The position numbers were made by a program, and so were the translations under genes. From NCBI RefSeq assembly GCF_040958095.1, contig NC_091152.1:14125916-14189915 (forward strand): DNA of 64,000 nucleotides, in the 5' to 3' direction. Below the pieces are notes generated by a model. That model had not been told where the DNA came from and did no database searches. It worked only from the letters and a program-made list of their open reading frames with translations. Origin of the DNA: Procambarus clarkii (taxonomy: Eukaryota; Arthropoda; Malacostraca; Decapoda; Cambaridae). This document shows positions 43,333 to 55,935 of the stretch, piece by piece. Each line of letters opens with the position of its first letter. Position 1 is the stretch's first letter.

Positions 43333-43713
43333 TACTGGAAAGCGTTACACACAACAAGCTCTGAACCTCATGCTCAATTCCCTTCAGTTAAGCAAATAAT
43401 CTTACGACGCTAGTTACGCAGTTTAATGTACATGTCAGCAGTCTTTTATACCCCAAGTGGTTCAAGAAGTGGCCCATAACAGTCTGAGCCGAGCAATTTA
43501 CACGTAGTGAGCTAGTTGCCTAGTTAACCCCCTCATCCAATGGGCGACATCTGTGAACCATTAACAATCATGTGAATGCACTGCTATTCATTTACAGCTT
43601 CCCGCAATCCAAGTCTGCACAGTGGTTTGTGAATGTTTACAAAGGATTACGAACAGTAACTCTTCAATAGATGCAAACAAGGCATTTTTAACAATGGCAA
43701 TTTGAGGAGTCTT

Positions 43714-43743
43714 CAGAATCCATCTATATATAGATGGATTCTG
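43714..43743. repeat. Perfect 30-bp palindrome
   Basis: CAGAATCCATCTATA followed directly by its exact inverse. Confidence 0.95.
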
Positions 43744-43867
43744 ATTTAAGGAGAAGAGTTTGTCTATAAAGTTCAAATGTTTTTACTGTACCACTCTGTA
43801 TACTGTCTTCGGGCAAGCTGTTCATAATGTTTACTGAACAACAATATTATATATCCTGGTAAGTTGG

Positions 43868-43945
43868 CCCAACCACTTGGGCTGGACGGTAGAGCGACGG
43901 TCTCGCTTCATGCAGGTCGGCGTACAATCCCCCATCCGTCCAATT
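43868..43945 (+). repeat. tRNA-derived SINE head fragment
   Basis: CCACTTGGGCTGGACGGTAG, GCGACGGTCTCGCTTCATGC and GGTCGGCGTACAATCCCC: the head of the 41985 family without its tail. Confidence 0.7.
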
Positions 43946-43963
43946 GGAGAACGTGCAGAAGAT

Positions 43964-44425
43964 CATTTACAGCTCGAATCCACTCAATTAAACATTCAAA
44001 TTATGTTTAACCGTTTAAAACCGTTTATGACCATTAAAATTTTAAAATCTTTATTCCCCAGAGCTCACGCGGGAACGCTGTATCAAAATTTAAACTTGGA
44101 AAATATAATAGAGAGTAGTTCCAAACCTCCACATAGAAATAACACCACACGAGACCAGGAGACATGGCAGGAAGTGCAAAATAGCCCCATTCAAAAGCAG
44201 AGTTGCAGTAAGGACACTGATAGACTTTTCAACACTCTCCCCCTAAACTCAAGGGTCATAATTCGCTGAGCTCTCACGATGGGAACTTGATAAATACCTA
44301 AAGAGAATACCTGATCAACTAGGCTGTGATTCATGTCAGACTGCATCCAATAGTCTGATTGACCAGATCACAAACCCCGAGACCTGGTCAAGACAGCGGG
44401 CCATGGGGACCTGGATACTCAGAAC
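43964..44425 (+). repeat. Degenerate interspersed repeat, copy 2
   Basis: Shares ordered blocks with 8010-8240. Its second half reads in one frame as DKYLKRIPDQLGCDS, reminiscent of a retroelement protein end, but with stops nearby. Confidence 0.5.
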
Positions 44426-44429
44426 CATA

Positions 44430-44499
44430 TTATTGTTGTTAAAGATTCGCTACTCGGAACAAAAAGTTCTAAGCAGCACGGGCTATGGTGAGCCCGTAA
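44430..44499 (-). repeat. Double-hairpin repeat, copy 5
   Basis: TTGTTGTTAAAGATTCGCTA, CTCGGAACAAAAAGTTCTAA and GCACGGGCTATGGTGAGCCC; inverse of 14430. Confidence 0.7.
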
Positions 44500-45229
44500 T
44501 TAGTTTGACCGTCGATGAACCATCACAAGATAACCCATAAGGTAATCTCCAGGTAAACTGTTCCACGTGTTTACTGTACCACACTGTATTATACCACCAG
44601 GTAAACTGTTCCATATTGTACCCGAACACTACATATGCTCCACACATTGTTCTTCTCAACTGTTTTAACCTGGGATTCTTCGCCTTAAAATCCCATTTTC
44701 CACTCCGTACACAATCCAACCTCCTAACCTAACCAGAGACCTACGAACCCAACCAACCCACCCACCCAACCTAACGAGTTCGACGCGTAGAAAACGTACA
44801 TGTTTGTGCACCATTACTTTCTACACTGCATTTGTAACGTTGGTTACAAATAACGTGCAAAACGCGACCTATTAGCCGAGAGAACGGGTAGGGATGACTG
44901 AAGATTTCATTGGAACAACACCGATCCTTCTCGGCAGCAAAGAATTCATTTGAATTATTATATCAGCAACATTTTCCCAAACCTAATGAGAATGTCCAGG
45001 TAAGAGTGATCAGCATGGCCTCGTCCCTCGGCGCCGGGCTAATGAGTCCCTCAGCTGATAATGACTGGGAATAAATTAATTAGTGAGGCTATAACGAAGC
45101 TAGGTAATAATTTGTGGAACAAAAACATATATCGAGATATTCTGGTAGTTAGCATGTTTGGTCAGTATTAGGCGAGGCATCAATACAGCTCGTGCTGCTA
45201 AAGTTTTATTACTTATAGTAAATTGTTTT

Positions 45230-45345
45230 AATTTCTACCACAGACGTGGCCACACATTTACAATGCTAACCAGCATATATACATTTTCTTCTGTCCTCCA
45301 TGGACAGGGTGAGAGATCTGTTAAACATTTAGTCCAGTGATTAAT
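45230..45345 (+). repeat. Short dispersed repeat (TTTCTACCACAGACGTGGCC)
   Basis: Same family as 30690-30768; a piece (TTTTACAATGCTAACCAACA) also occurs at 13905. 45346-45930 has no recognised feature. Confidence 0.55.
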
Positions 45346-45935
45346 AGAACAATCAACCACAGAAGGTGATTGTAGTGCTTTTAAAAATGTCGATCTAACC
45401 TACATACATAGATACATACATTTACGTCTGTTTTACCTGAACAGCGGTCGAGGTGTATTTTTACATTGTGTCATTAATGTGCATTTACAAAAGGTGAAAT
45501 GCAACACAAAATATTCTCGCTTTGTATTATTAAATCATCCCCAAATGGCACTGTTAAATCGTTGTAACTAAAAAACCTAACCTAACCTGCCCAAGCAATC
45601 CTTGACCTCATACACGCTATCCTAATACAGTACACATATGTACTATTCTAGATCTAGGAAATGTTTAAGTTTGTTCTCTCGGACTCCGTAAAATTAATAG
45701 TGCAAAATGTGAACTTCCTTATGAACCTCACCCACTATTTTGTAATGTGTCTAATGAGACATTATATAAAATAAGGGGCGTAGATATCTGTTCAATGAGG
45801 CGGAATGTCTCATCAGTCTCATCAATAAAGCCATCAATCAGTCTCATCAATAACTTGTAGCATTACTTACAATAAACATAGAAGGATGTTTTTTTCAAAT
45901 CTATGACATAAGGCTACTGCTATAACTAGACATCT

Positions 45936-46121
<186 letters not shown>

Positions 46122-46987
46122 ACAATTACATGGCATACATCTTTGATACAGAATTAATAGAGACTTGTAAATGTATGTCACACATTGACAGTACATAAAA
46201 TAAGATTAATATATGGTTCATCATATACACAATATTCATGATTCGAGGCTATCAACCAAGATATCACTGTATAGTTTGAGCACACTCATACACCAATCTC
46301 AGTATGATCATACTGTTGTATGCGTGGTCATAATGACACCCTAACGACCTAGTCCGTCATTGTGTCACCCGGGTCATGGAGGCTGCTTAGTCGGTTGCTC
46401 CCCTACTTCACCCCCCCCCCTCCTATAACCCCCTTCTCTTTACCCCCTTCTCTAATCCCTCTTTCACCTCCCATACCAACTCGCGATCTTTTACATACAA
46501 TGTCTCATCTCTACCTTCGTTCCATTGTCCCCCTGTGCTATATAATCGCAATGGCTTGGCACTTTTCCCTGATAATTCATTCATGTTCTCCCCCCCTCCC
46601 CCCGCCCGCCGCCCCCACCTACCTTGTGGGGGGTTCCGAGGATAAACGTGCCCGCGGCTCTGTCTCTCTGACTATGGAATTCGTAATAGAATTAGTGACA
46701 TCATACAGTACGTCCGTGAACACCAAACTGACGTCACAGTACTACAGGAGAGACACTGGTGGGTGATGACAACCCAAGGTTCAGCGGTTATCACAGGTTC
46801 TCCCTGCCCTCTGGGGAAAAGAAAACGGGGTCTCATCACTTATGTAAGTAACAACATTCCTGTACAGGTTCTTGATGAACTCCACATTGATGAATATGAA
46901 TCACTGGGGGTAACCCCTACACTTACACAACACTGCTCTACATACAGTCAACCTATATGTGCCATATCACAGCCTGTGTCTTATTGT

Positions 46988-47785
46988 TGTTATCACTAGT
47001 GATACGATTCTGTTGTCATAGAGACCTATCAAGAATTTGGTGGTGATGGACCTTAAAATGTTGTCTAGCGGTAAAACATAGAACAAGGAAAACAACCAAT
47101 ACAAGGTCACAAATTTATATGTATAAGTCACACATGAATACATACAACAAGGCGATTTCTTCACAACATTACATCACTATGTATTAGTGTTATAACCTCA
47201 AGTGGCTCCTACCACCCCACGGCTCACCGTCCCATACCTGGTACCGTGCACCCAGCCACCACCACTATCATTCAATGACACATATTTAAGCCTCTAGGAA
47301 ACCTGGACTCTTATAAAACCTCTCCAACTTATGTAATACTACTCTACCTAATTTTGCAACCCTGGTTATATACAAGGATTGGCTTATCTGACTGTACGAC
47401 CAGAGAAAACCCCTCAAATAGCAGGATCGGTCGGCAGCGATACACCTCCCCCTCCAGTCAAGATGGCGTCCACCTCTTGCATCATCGCCTTTTAATACTC
47501 TATTCTTTACATATGCAATCAAACTCATTATGGATTTTATTTACCATAATCCCCATGCATACTTTTTGATAGTCCATTTTTCCCTTACATAGTTAGGCTA
47601 TTCCAGTTGACATTATTTCTGACAACCTCCAGCTGAGAAGGCACTACTTTACTGGGCGGAGTATTACTGGTAACTCACGGCGCCTCTGATCTCGGCTGGG
47701 GATTTATTTTAATAAACTCTCTCCACTGAGTCCACCAACATTTTACAACCGAAACCAACCTCCACAGGAGGTAAGGTTCGTAACA
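46988..47785 (-). mobile_element. Solo-LTR-like insertion in LINE, right arm
   Basis: Inverse of 38702-39499, with the same ends (TGTTA/TAACA) and the same position in the LINE. Confidence 0.6.
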
Positions 47786-49344
47786 TGCCACAGAACAAAC
47801 TTGATCTTGACATACTACCTAAATTTATTTATTGACGAACCTACCCAGCTGGCTAGTGACCTTAAAGCCAGGCACCCACACTTTGATGCCAACTGTCATC
47901 AGCTCAATGTTAATCGATGGAATCTCTCACCCTATGTTAGGGGAAGTGAAAATCTTAGGGTTCTAGCTGGGTGAGAGACAGCCAACTCACCTCAGAGGCG
48001 GAAGATTAGACTATTCTCTCCTGCTGAATGTACAGGACACGGATGCCAGTACACACATTGTACACAATCCACTACTCCACCTGTTTAACAAATCATTCCT
48101 AAATGGAGTGTTGCCCACAATATAAAGACGCAATAATTGTTCCCATACCGAAGTCCAATGATCCTGGCAATTACAGACCTCTCGGTCTTATGTCATGTGC
48201 ATGCAGGGTGCTTTAAACGATCCTCTTAAACCAAGTGTTGAACAAAATAGGTAGACTACAAGGGGTCAAAGGGTTTGTTAAAACGACAGAGCACGACAAA
48301 CTGTATAGTTACCTACTTAGCTAATGACACAGCTAAGTATTCTGTATTTGTTAACATCAAAGGAACCTTTAAAAAAGCACAAGGGATTGGGATCCTAGAT
48401 GAGCTTGCATGCATGGGACTGAAGACTGCCATACGGGAAGGAATGCCAAGGTCTGCTTCGACAAAAGCAGTCTCTTAACAATGGATATGGAACCTCGCAC
48501 TCACCAAGGATGAGTGTTAAGCCCAACACTTTTAAACATCCTTATGAACGCCATTGCTATTATTTAATTTCCGAAAGGAACACAACAGGTGAGATATGCA
48601 GATGTACTAATACAAGCTTCTATCCTGGGAAAACATTAAACAGTCCATTGAACTCCTTGCAAGGAAATGTGTTGAACTTGGTTTCACTCTCTCCACAAAC
48701 AAGACAAAAACATAGTCTCGTCACAAGCGGAGGGAGAATGAAGAAATACAAATTAATGATGAAACACTTTAGTGGGTTGACCATTATCGGTACCTTGTTG
48801 TCACTGTCCGCTCTAACAAGGGGAAAAGGGAAGAAAGAGGAGCTCAACCAACACGAAGGAACATGTAAAAGTCGACTCAAGGCACTGAGAGCTATGACCT
48901 GGAATGGGCTTGGGGGCTTCTGTTGCCGTGCTTAAAATAATGTACACAGCCTATGTGCACTCCGTCATAATTTGTGCCGCACCAGTTTTGTTCACTTAAT
49001 CCCAAAGTGATATGAAAAGACTGGAAAGCATACAAAATAATGCAATGGCAATCATTCTTTGAGTCCCCAAAACAGCCATAACATTTGATATACGAGAAGA
49101 GGTGTCTCTCCCCAGTGTTAAAATCAGAGTTAACTAATTGAATGCTAAGCGTGCAATCAATATGGGTAGATGGGAGAAGGCAGCTCATCAAGGGAACGGA
49201 AAGATCTGATATTAAACCTCCGCCGCCTTGCGTCCCTATCCACTTTTGGGACGGGCTTCAGGAGTCAACTTCAAGGAAAAATCCAGAGTTGGAGCCCCCT
49301 AAGGCAGTTCGTTGTTGACTTCAACCTCGTTCTGGCAGCTCCTG

Positions 49345-49565
49345 CGACGGCGCTGGAATCAAGTGCCTTGGCGTTTGTTTTTCCATTGGACAATTTCCGC
49401 AACGTGGAGAGTGGGGATAGCTGCTGCATGGGTAACAGCTTTTCCATATTGACCTACCCAAGCTTTGCACCCTGGAGAGGACACTCCAGTCTCGGCAAAC
49501 AGAGCGCAACTCCATAGTCTCCCGAGACTGCAGTATGTCTACTACTACTATAACTAATAATTATA
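49345..49565 (+). repeat. Interspersed GTCTCCCGAGACTG repeat inside LINE, right arm
   Basis: GTTTTTCCATTGGACAATTT, GGGTAACAGCTTTTCC and CTCCATAGTCTCCCGAGACT; mirrors 36905-37140. Confidence 0.6.
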
Positions 49566-50752
49566 ATAATATAGCCAGAGACCCCCACTACAATGATACT
49601 ACCAAGAGAAAAACTGAGTACTGTGATACAGGACGAAACAGGAGAAGCAAAAAATGGCATCACAGATCAGTCTGCTGCATCGGAAAACTTTACCTGCCAA
49701 GCTTGTGAGCCTGTAGAGAGGTTACCGCCCTGGGAGGATGACCCAAGTAGGATTATCATCAACGAGATGACAGCGAAAAAGTCCAACATGATGCCACAAG
49801 AAATGAGGCACAAGTATGTTGAGAAAATTTAAGAAGCTAGAAATGACTTAAATCAATTCTGCACTGATGGATCTTCTAATCCTACTAATGGCAGGGCTGA
49901 TGCAGCATACACTGTAATTAGGGATAATGTCTTTCAAAACGGAAATTGAGATAATGCACATATTGAGAACTACGCCTTTTCAACGCATGAAGAGCTAACT
50001 GCCATTATTATGGCGTTAAGATTCCTAGAAAGAAATACTAACGAAGAAGTGATCTGCACTGACTCAAACACTGACCGCTGAGGGCGCTAACGGAGACCAT
50101 ATTGAATACTACATACCCAAAACTTCTACAAATTAGAGGTATTACCAGGCATCACTGTGACAAGGTAACTGAGGAAAGATGGATAGAACAAAAAATCTGT
50201 GAATCTGTACAGTGGTAAAATGTGGTTGCAGCTGGCAATCCCAATCATTATGGACGAAGAGGAGGTGGCCGCGGGAGAGAATCACCAATAGTAAAAATTC
50301 GTCTTGGATACAAATATCCATGGAGATTCGGGACAGAAACAACAGTTCAGCAGCGGTGTTGCAGAATCTGTGGTGCGAGTCACGGACACCGCCTTGACCA
50401 ATACCTGAGAGAATGTGAACATCTACGAGACTTTAGAAATATGTGTAGGATAATAAGCCCCACATTGTTTGAGTTACAAAAAGAGTTTGTCAGATATTCT
50501 GTTCTTAAAACATTTCCCAATTTTGCACCTGCAAGATAACGTAAATTTTAGAGTTTGGCATATATTAATTTACTTAGTTGATGAGCTGTTCACTTAAGAC
50601 ACTTAAGCAAGTCCCAGCTATATCTGGGAACAAGTGACAGGATGAACAACCCAGCGCATTTTCTTCCTATTGGGGGTATTGTACATGCTGCTATGGAGGT
50701 GTGTTCACTCACAGGATAAGTGGCGCTGCCCAATACTCTCACTATGGCAGTG

Positions 50753-51130
50753 CAGCCCGTCCTCCAAACAAAGATCCAAAAGTGATTCCATTCACCCGCC
50801 AAACCCCCTGTTTATGAATGAAAACGGTTTATACACGACTCACAACTGCTGACGTTCGAACATATCCGGAACAAGTGTTTCACTGACGAATTTTGTTCGA
50901 ATCACAACGCTATAAATGCTTCACCCACGTACTACAAATACAAATAATCGCCAACAGAACCTAAACACCTAACCTAACCTATGCCTATATATGCACAATA
51001 TGCTAATATATTATAATATTAATTTATACTCGAGAAAATTCCGTTTTGAATGAACAGCATATTAAAATTTATGAATGCGTCTGTGGGGTCGACCGCTGGA
51101 TGTAATGGACTTGAGTCGAGGACGGGTTGG
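50753..51130. mobile_element. MITE-like insertion unique to the right arm
   Basis: 378 bases flanked on both sides by GCAGTG (50747-50752 and 51131-51136), a probable 6-bp target duplication. Ends CAGCCCGTCCTC and GAGGACGGGTTGG are near inverse. It splits the 51-bp repeat. No coding frame; the middle is AT-rich. Absent from the left arm. Confidence 0.7.
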
Positions 51131-51654
51131 GCAGTGTGTTCACTCACAAGATGAGTGGCGCTGCCCACATAAACTCGCCCCTCAGGGCAAAATTAAAAAA
51201 AAAATCACCTAGTCTGAACTCATCTTGTCTCAATTCACCGCTGAGCTCATCCTTCATCTAATTTATTGTATTGTGACTGGCTCAACTAATTCAATTTCCT
51301 TTGAGCCAATTACCTGTAAATCAATTAATGGAGCGCTTTTGGCAACACTTCCTCAGGCGTCCGTTTTCTCCCGTTGTATTTCCTTGTTGTATTCACTTAT
51401 TTTTCCCTTGTATTTCCCTGCATATTTTTTCACATTTTCTGCTGTTTTTATTGACTTGTTACATTTTTTGTTCTTATTTTATTTGCTACAAACATGCTCC
51501 GTTTTATTTTCGTTTGTGTTTTTTTTATATCTATTTTATTTTGTTATTTATATGACAGATTAAGATCGCTATATGTTCATATACTGTCGTGTGTGTGTAC
51601 TTGCTGTGTCGTCGGTGCTGCGTACTGCCTGTCCACCGTCTCTAGTTCATTGCA

Positions 51655-51755
51655 GTCACGTGTATTCACCTAGTTGTATTCACCTAGTTGTACTTGCGGG
51701 GGTTGAGCTCAGCTCTTTCGCCCCGCCTCTCAATTGTCAATCAACTGTTACTGCT
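51655..51755 (+). repeat. LINE 3' tail fragment, right arm
   Basis: Two copies of TATTCACCTAGTTGTA, then CGGGGGTTGAGCTCAGCTC and CGCCCCGCCTCTCAATTG; mirrors 34800-34880. Confidence 0.6.
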
Positions 51756-51805
51756 AACTAATTTTGTTTTCCTTGCACCACCCCCCACCCCACACACACA
51801 CACAC

Positions 51806-52026
51806 AGTGGAGCCCTACAGGGCTCTTTACTTGAACCTATTCTGTTTCTGATATACGTAAATGATCTCCCAGAGGGTATAGACTCATTCCTCTCAATGTT
51901 TGCTGACGACGCCAAAATTATGAGAAGGATTAAGACAGAGGAGGACAGCTTGAGACTTCAAGAAAACCTGGATAAGCTGCAGAAATGGTCGAACAGATGG
52001 TTGTTAGAGTTTAATGAAAGAGTTTA
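51806..52026 (+). pseudogene. LINE RT catalytic fragment, right arm
   Basis: GALQGSLLEPILFLIYVNDL and SFLSMFADDAKIMRRI with the F-A-D-D catalytic box; ends WSNRWLLEFNERV at 52026. 5' side abuts a CA run. Mirrors 34506-34740, with few amino-acid differences. Confidence 0.85.
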
Positions 52027-52064
52027 ACCCGAGTCAGGGGTAGGCATGGGCCCCATGCTAAACC

Positions 52065-52178
52065 TCGAGCCAAGAGGGCCCGCGCAAAACCCCTGCGAGC
52101 CAAGAGGGCCCACCCAAAACCCCTGCGAGCCAAGAGGGCCCGCCCAAAACCCCTGCGAGCCAAGAGGGCCCGCGCAAT
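52065..52178 (-). repeat. 30-bp tandem repeat, 4 units, right arm
   Basis: CCCCTGCGAGCCAAGAGGGC units; mirrors 34362-34478, with CGCCCAAAAC/CACCCAAAAC variants. Confidence 0.9.
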
Positions 52179-52245
52179 TTTTAACCATTTTCATTTGAAA
52201 CCCCCAATTGAGGTATGAGTGAAATGGTCATTGGGGTCATTTCTT

Positions 52246-52596
52246 TTACTTTTTACTGTCATTTTTGTTTTTTTCATTATGCTTGCTTTTGTTTTCGGCA
52301 GCTTTTGCCTTTGCTTTTTCACTTTTTGCCATTGCTTTTTTGTTTTTTACTGGTTATTCCTATTCCACAACTTTTGGTTTACGTGGAGCTTCCTGCACCT
52401 TTTTCTCTGGCGCGTTGTCTATCCATACTTAGGGTGGGATTTGCCCATAAAATATTTTTTGTTCAACTGGAGCCTTGGGAGGATCTGAAGATGGCGGGGC
52501 TGTCTTAGGGCATCTTATAGCCTGTGGAGGGCGTTTAAACTTTGGGATTTTTGGTGGAAGCTCATATCTTCTTACTGGAAGACCGTATTGGTAGGC
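52246..52596 (-). pseudogene. Decayed Pro/Lys-rich continuation, right arm
   Basis: Mirrors 33942-34292 with the same in-frame stops. Confidence 0.4.
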
Positions 52597-54537
52597 CTAC
52601 GACGCCTTGTCAGGGCCATCTGTGTCTGCTGGCGATGCCTTGTCAGGGCCATCAGTGTCCGCTGGTGATGCCTTGTCAGGGCCATCAGTGTCCGCTGGCG
52701 ATGCCTTGTCAGGGCCATCAGTGTCCGCTGGCGATGCCTTGTCAGGGCCATCAGTGTCCGCTGGCGATGCCTTGTCAGGGCCATCAGTGTCCGCTGGCGA
52801 TGCCTTGTCAGGGCCATCAGTGTCCGCTGGCGATGCCTTGTCAGGGCCATCAGTGTCCGCTGGCGATGCCTTGTCAGGGCCATCAGTGTCCGCTGGCGAT
52901 GCCTTGTCAGGGCCATCAGTGTCTGTTGGCGATGCCTTGTCAGGGCCATCAGTGTCCGCTGGCGATGCCTTGTCAGGGCCATCAGTGTCCGCTGGCGATG
53001 CCTGGTCAGGGCCATCAGTGTCCGCTGGCGATGCCTGGTCAGGGCCATCAGTGTCTGCTGGCGATGCCTTGTCAGGGCCATCAGTGTCTGCTGGTGATGC
53101 CTTGTCAGGGCCATCAGTGTCCGCTGGCGATGCCTTGTCAGGGCCATCAGTGTCCGCTGGCGATGCCTTGTCAGGGCCATCAGTGTCCGCTGGCGATGCC
53201 TTGTCAGGGCCATCAGTGTCTGTTGGCGATGCCTTGTCAGGGCCATCAGTGTCCGCTGGCGATGCCTTGTCAGGGCCATCAGTGTCCGCTGGCGATGCCT
53301 GGTCAGGGCGATCAGTGTCCGCTGGCGATGCCTGGTCAGGGCCATCAGTGTCCGCTGGTGATGCCTGGTCAGGGCCATCAGTGTCCGCTGGTGATGCCTG
53401 GTCAGGGCCATCAGTGTCCGCTGGCGATGCCTGGTCAGGGCCATCAGTGTCCGTTGGCGATGCCTTGTCAGGGCCATCAGTGACCGTTGGCGATGCCTTG
53501 TCAGGGCCATCAGTGTCTGTTGGCGATGCCTTGTCAGGGCCATCAGTGTCTGCTGGCGATGCCTTGTCAGGGCCATCAGTGTCTGCTGGCGATGCCTTGT
53601 CAGGGCCATCAGTGTCCGTTGGCGATGCCTTGTCAGGGCCATCAGTGTCCGTTGGCGATGCCTTGTCAGGGCCATCAGTGTCCGCTGGCGATGCCTTGTC
53701 AGGGCCATCAGTGTCCGCTGGCGATGCCTTGTCAGGGCCATCAGTGTCCGCTGGCGATGCCTTGTCAGGGCCATCAGTGTCCGCTGGCGATGCCTTGTCA
53801 GGGCCATCAGTGTCCGCTGGCGATGCCTTGTCAGGGCCATCAGTGTCCGCTGGCGATGCCTTGTCAGGGCCATCAGTGTCCGCTGGCGATGCCTTGTCAG
53901 GGCCATCAGTGTCCGCTGGCGATGCCTTGTCAGGGCCATCAGTGTCCGCTGGCGATGCCTTGGAAGGGCCACCTTTTTCCGCTCTCGATGCCTTGGCAGG
54001 GCCACCTTTTTCTACTTGCGATGTCTTGGCAGGGCCACCAGTGGCTGCTGGCGCTGCCTTGTTAGGGCCACCTTTTTCCGCTCTCGATGTCTTGGCAGGG
54101 CCACCTTTTTCTGCTTGCGATGTCTTGGCAGGGCCACCAGTGGCTGCTGGCGCTGCCTTGGCAGGGCCACCTTTTTCCGCTCTCCATGCCTTGGCAGGGC
54201 CACCTTTTTCTGCTTGCGATGCCTTGGAAGGGCCACCTTTTTCTGCTTGCGATGTCTTAGCAGGGCCACCTTTTTCCGCTCTCGATGCCTTGGAAGGGCC
54301 ACCTTTTTCCGCTTGCGATGCCTTGGAAGGGCCATCTTTTTCTACTTGCGATGTCTTGGCAGGGCCACCAGTGGCTGCTGGCAATGCCTTGGCAGGGCCA
54401 TCTGTGGTCTCAAAACGGTCGGGCCCCTGTCCTGTGATGTCTTTGGGCATTTTGTTGGGTACCTGGCCACGCTTGTCCTTTACCTTCTGCGCCTAAGCAC
54501 GTTTTTTATCTAATTTTTTATTTTTTATTTCCGTCAT
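52597..54537 (-). pseudogene. Long 11-residue-repeat protein frame, right arm
   Basis: Minus strand. ATG at 54537 with the same basic head, but codon 15 is TAG (54493-54495). From 54450 the frame is open for 617 codons: about 13 units of GGPxKASxAEK and about 41 of PADTDGPDKAS, to the TAG at 52597. The left arm lacks this early stop but has a later one. Plus-strand frames over the array (for example SGPSVSAGDAL repeats) are by-products of the 33-bp period. Confidence 0.5.
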
Positions 54538-54555
54538 AAACGCCTCTATATCACT

Positions 54556-54666
54556 TTAACATTTTTCTGCCTTTTGTTTTTCGCCGAACACTTCCACAGT
54601 GTTGGTGCCACCGCCCAATTTGAGAAACACGTCGTGCTTTTTTTCGTACATGCTTATGAGTTTCAT
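54556..54666 (-). CDS. Small 36-codon frame, unknown, right arm
   Basis: Mirrors 31905-32015; same start, same stop, at least one silent difference. Confidence 0.3.
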   Translation of the reverse strand: MKLISMYEKKHDVFLKLGGGTNTVEVFGEKQKAEKC

Positions 54667-54675
54667 TTGGTAATA

Positions 54676-55365
54676 TTATGGGCACTGAGCTGTCAGTGTG
54701 ATCAACTCGGTGGGGTCGTCTTCTTGGCATTGTATCTTTTGTGGGCGGCGACGTTTCTTGGGGCAGGCTCTTGACTTTTTGCCTTTTGGTTCCTTCATAA
54801 CTTTTTTGGGGGAGTCGGATTTGCTTTCTTCTTCTTCTTTTGTACTAGTGTTTACGTCCGTCTCCTCGTGAGGGAGCATGAGAGGCTCCTCATCATTTTG
54901 AGATACTTCATACTACTTATCCTCACTTGCGATGACATTCTTTTTGGCTTCCTCGTGAGGGAGCATGAGAGGCTCCTCATCATTTTCAGATACGTCATAC
55001 CACTTGTCTTCACTTGCGATAACATTCTTTTTGGCTTCCTCGTGAGGGAGCATGAGAGGCTCCTCATCATTTTGAGCAACTTGATGCCGATTGTCATCGT
55101 TCTGACGCTATTAAATGTGTTTTTTCTTCCGGCCCCACAAAATCTTTACGACCCATATTAATTGCTGAAGTAGTAACAGCAGGGAAGTGATAGGCAAACA
55201 TTCGGACCAATGACCATATTGGCTATCGTGGTTTTGTGGCTCCTGGCCCACCTGTAGCAGGAACGAACGTAAGCCCTCCACCTGCCGGCTTGACTGCTGG
55301 AGGCGTACAAACTACGACACAGGTGGCACCGACTGCCACACTGGCATAGCAAGGCGGTCATCGAA
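54676..55365 (-). pseudogene. Decayed acidic-repeat gene, right arm
   Basis: Mirrors 31210-31896: three NDEEPLMLPHEE repeats with the same internal TAG in the second, a Lys-rich tail with one extra Glu, and the same TAA TAG before the first repeat. The upstream overlapping frame has a stop of its own (left TRP codon is TAG here). Confidence 0.45.
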
Positions 55366-55935
55366 TAGCGTATGAGGACACCTTGGCACTGGCGAGAAAC
55401 CGACTAAACCTTTTGCTAATCCGCTAGCAAGGCTTCTAATACCGTTCTAGCGGGTCTGCCAGTCGGCAACCTGCTTCCTGAGCCCGTGGAGGTGGTCACC
55501 CACCAGGGCTTGCTGCCACCCCAGCCACCATTACGTACACACAAGCACGAAGAACACCACCAACAACGAGAAGTTTAGAACGATTTTCAGAGACATTTTG
55601 TTTTTATCAAAATGTGTGAACGAGTATAATTTACTGATTTATATTTAGGAAATGGGTATAATTAACTGCTTTATATTTAGGATGAAACCCGTTATTAGCA
55701 TGGATAGAATGGCTGTGTGTGGTTGGTGAAGCAAGAATAGTAAGGATGGAATTGGCGGGTAGGGGATGGGATTAGTGACATCTCAACATCTCAACACTCC
55801 AGGTAACCCCCCCCCCCCTCCTCCTCCTTCACTGTTCATGGAGGACAGAAGAAAATGTGTATGAGTGGCTAGTATTGTTTGGCCACGTTTGTGGTAGAAA
55901 ATAATAATAATACACATCTGGTTGGGTGCCGTCCA

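Larger units (their letters stand above)
46660..50539 (+). pseudogene. LINE with endonuclease, RT and RNase H remnants, right arm
   Basis: Mirrors 35945-39860. Endonuclease start near 46677; an open piece at 46763-46999 reads GKRKRGLITYVSNNIPVQVL. After the LTR-like insertion: DPGNYRPLGLM (about 48165), the RT piece at 48275-48478, LSPTLLNILMNA (about 48520), RNase H TDGSSNPTNGRADAAYTV (about 49863), then IRLGYKYPWRFGTETTVQQR and CCRICGASHGH near 50300-50390, ending at 50539. Many frameshifts and stops; some differ between arms (for example a stop replacing a residue in the RNase H), so decay continued after duplication. Confidence 0.85.

Noticed and set aside
42353-43357. Met/Gly-rich or His/Pro-rich proteins from the 30-bp array
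   Set aside because: Frames are open on both strands only because of the period; no non-repeat domain.
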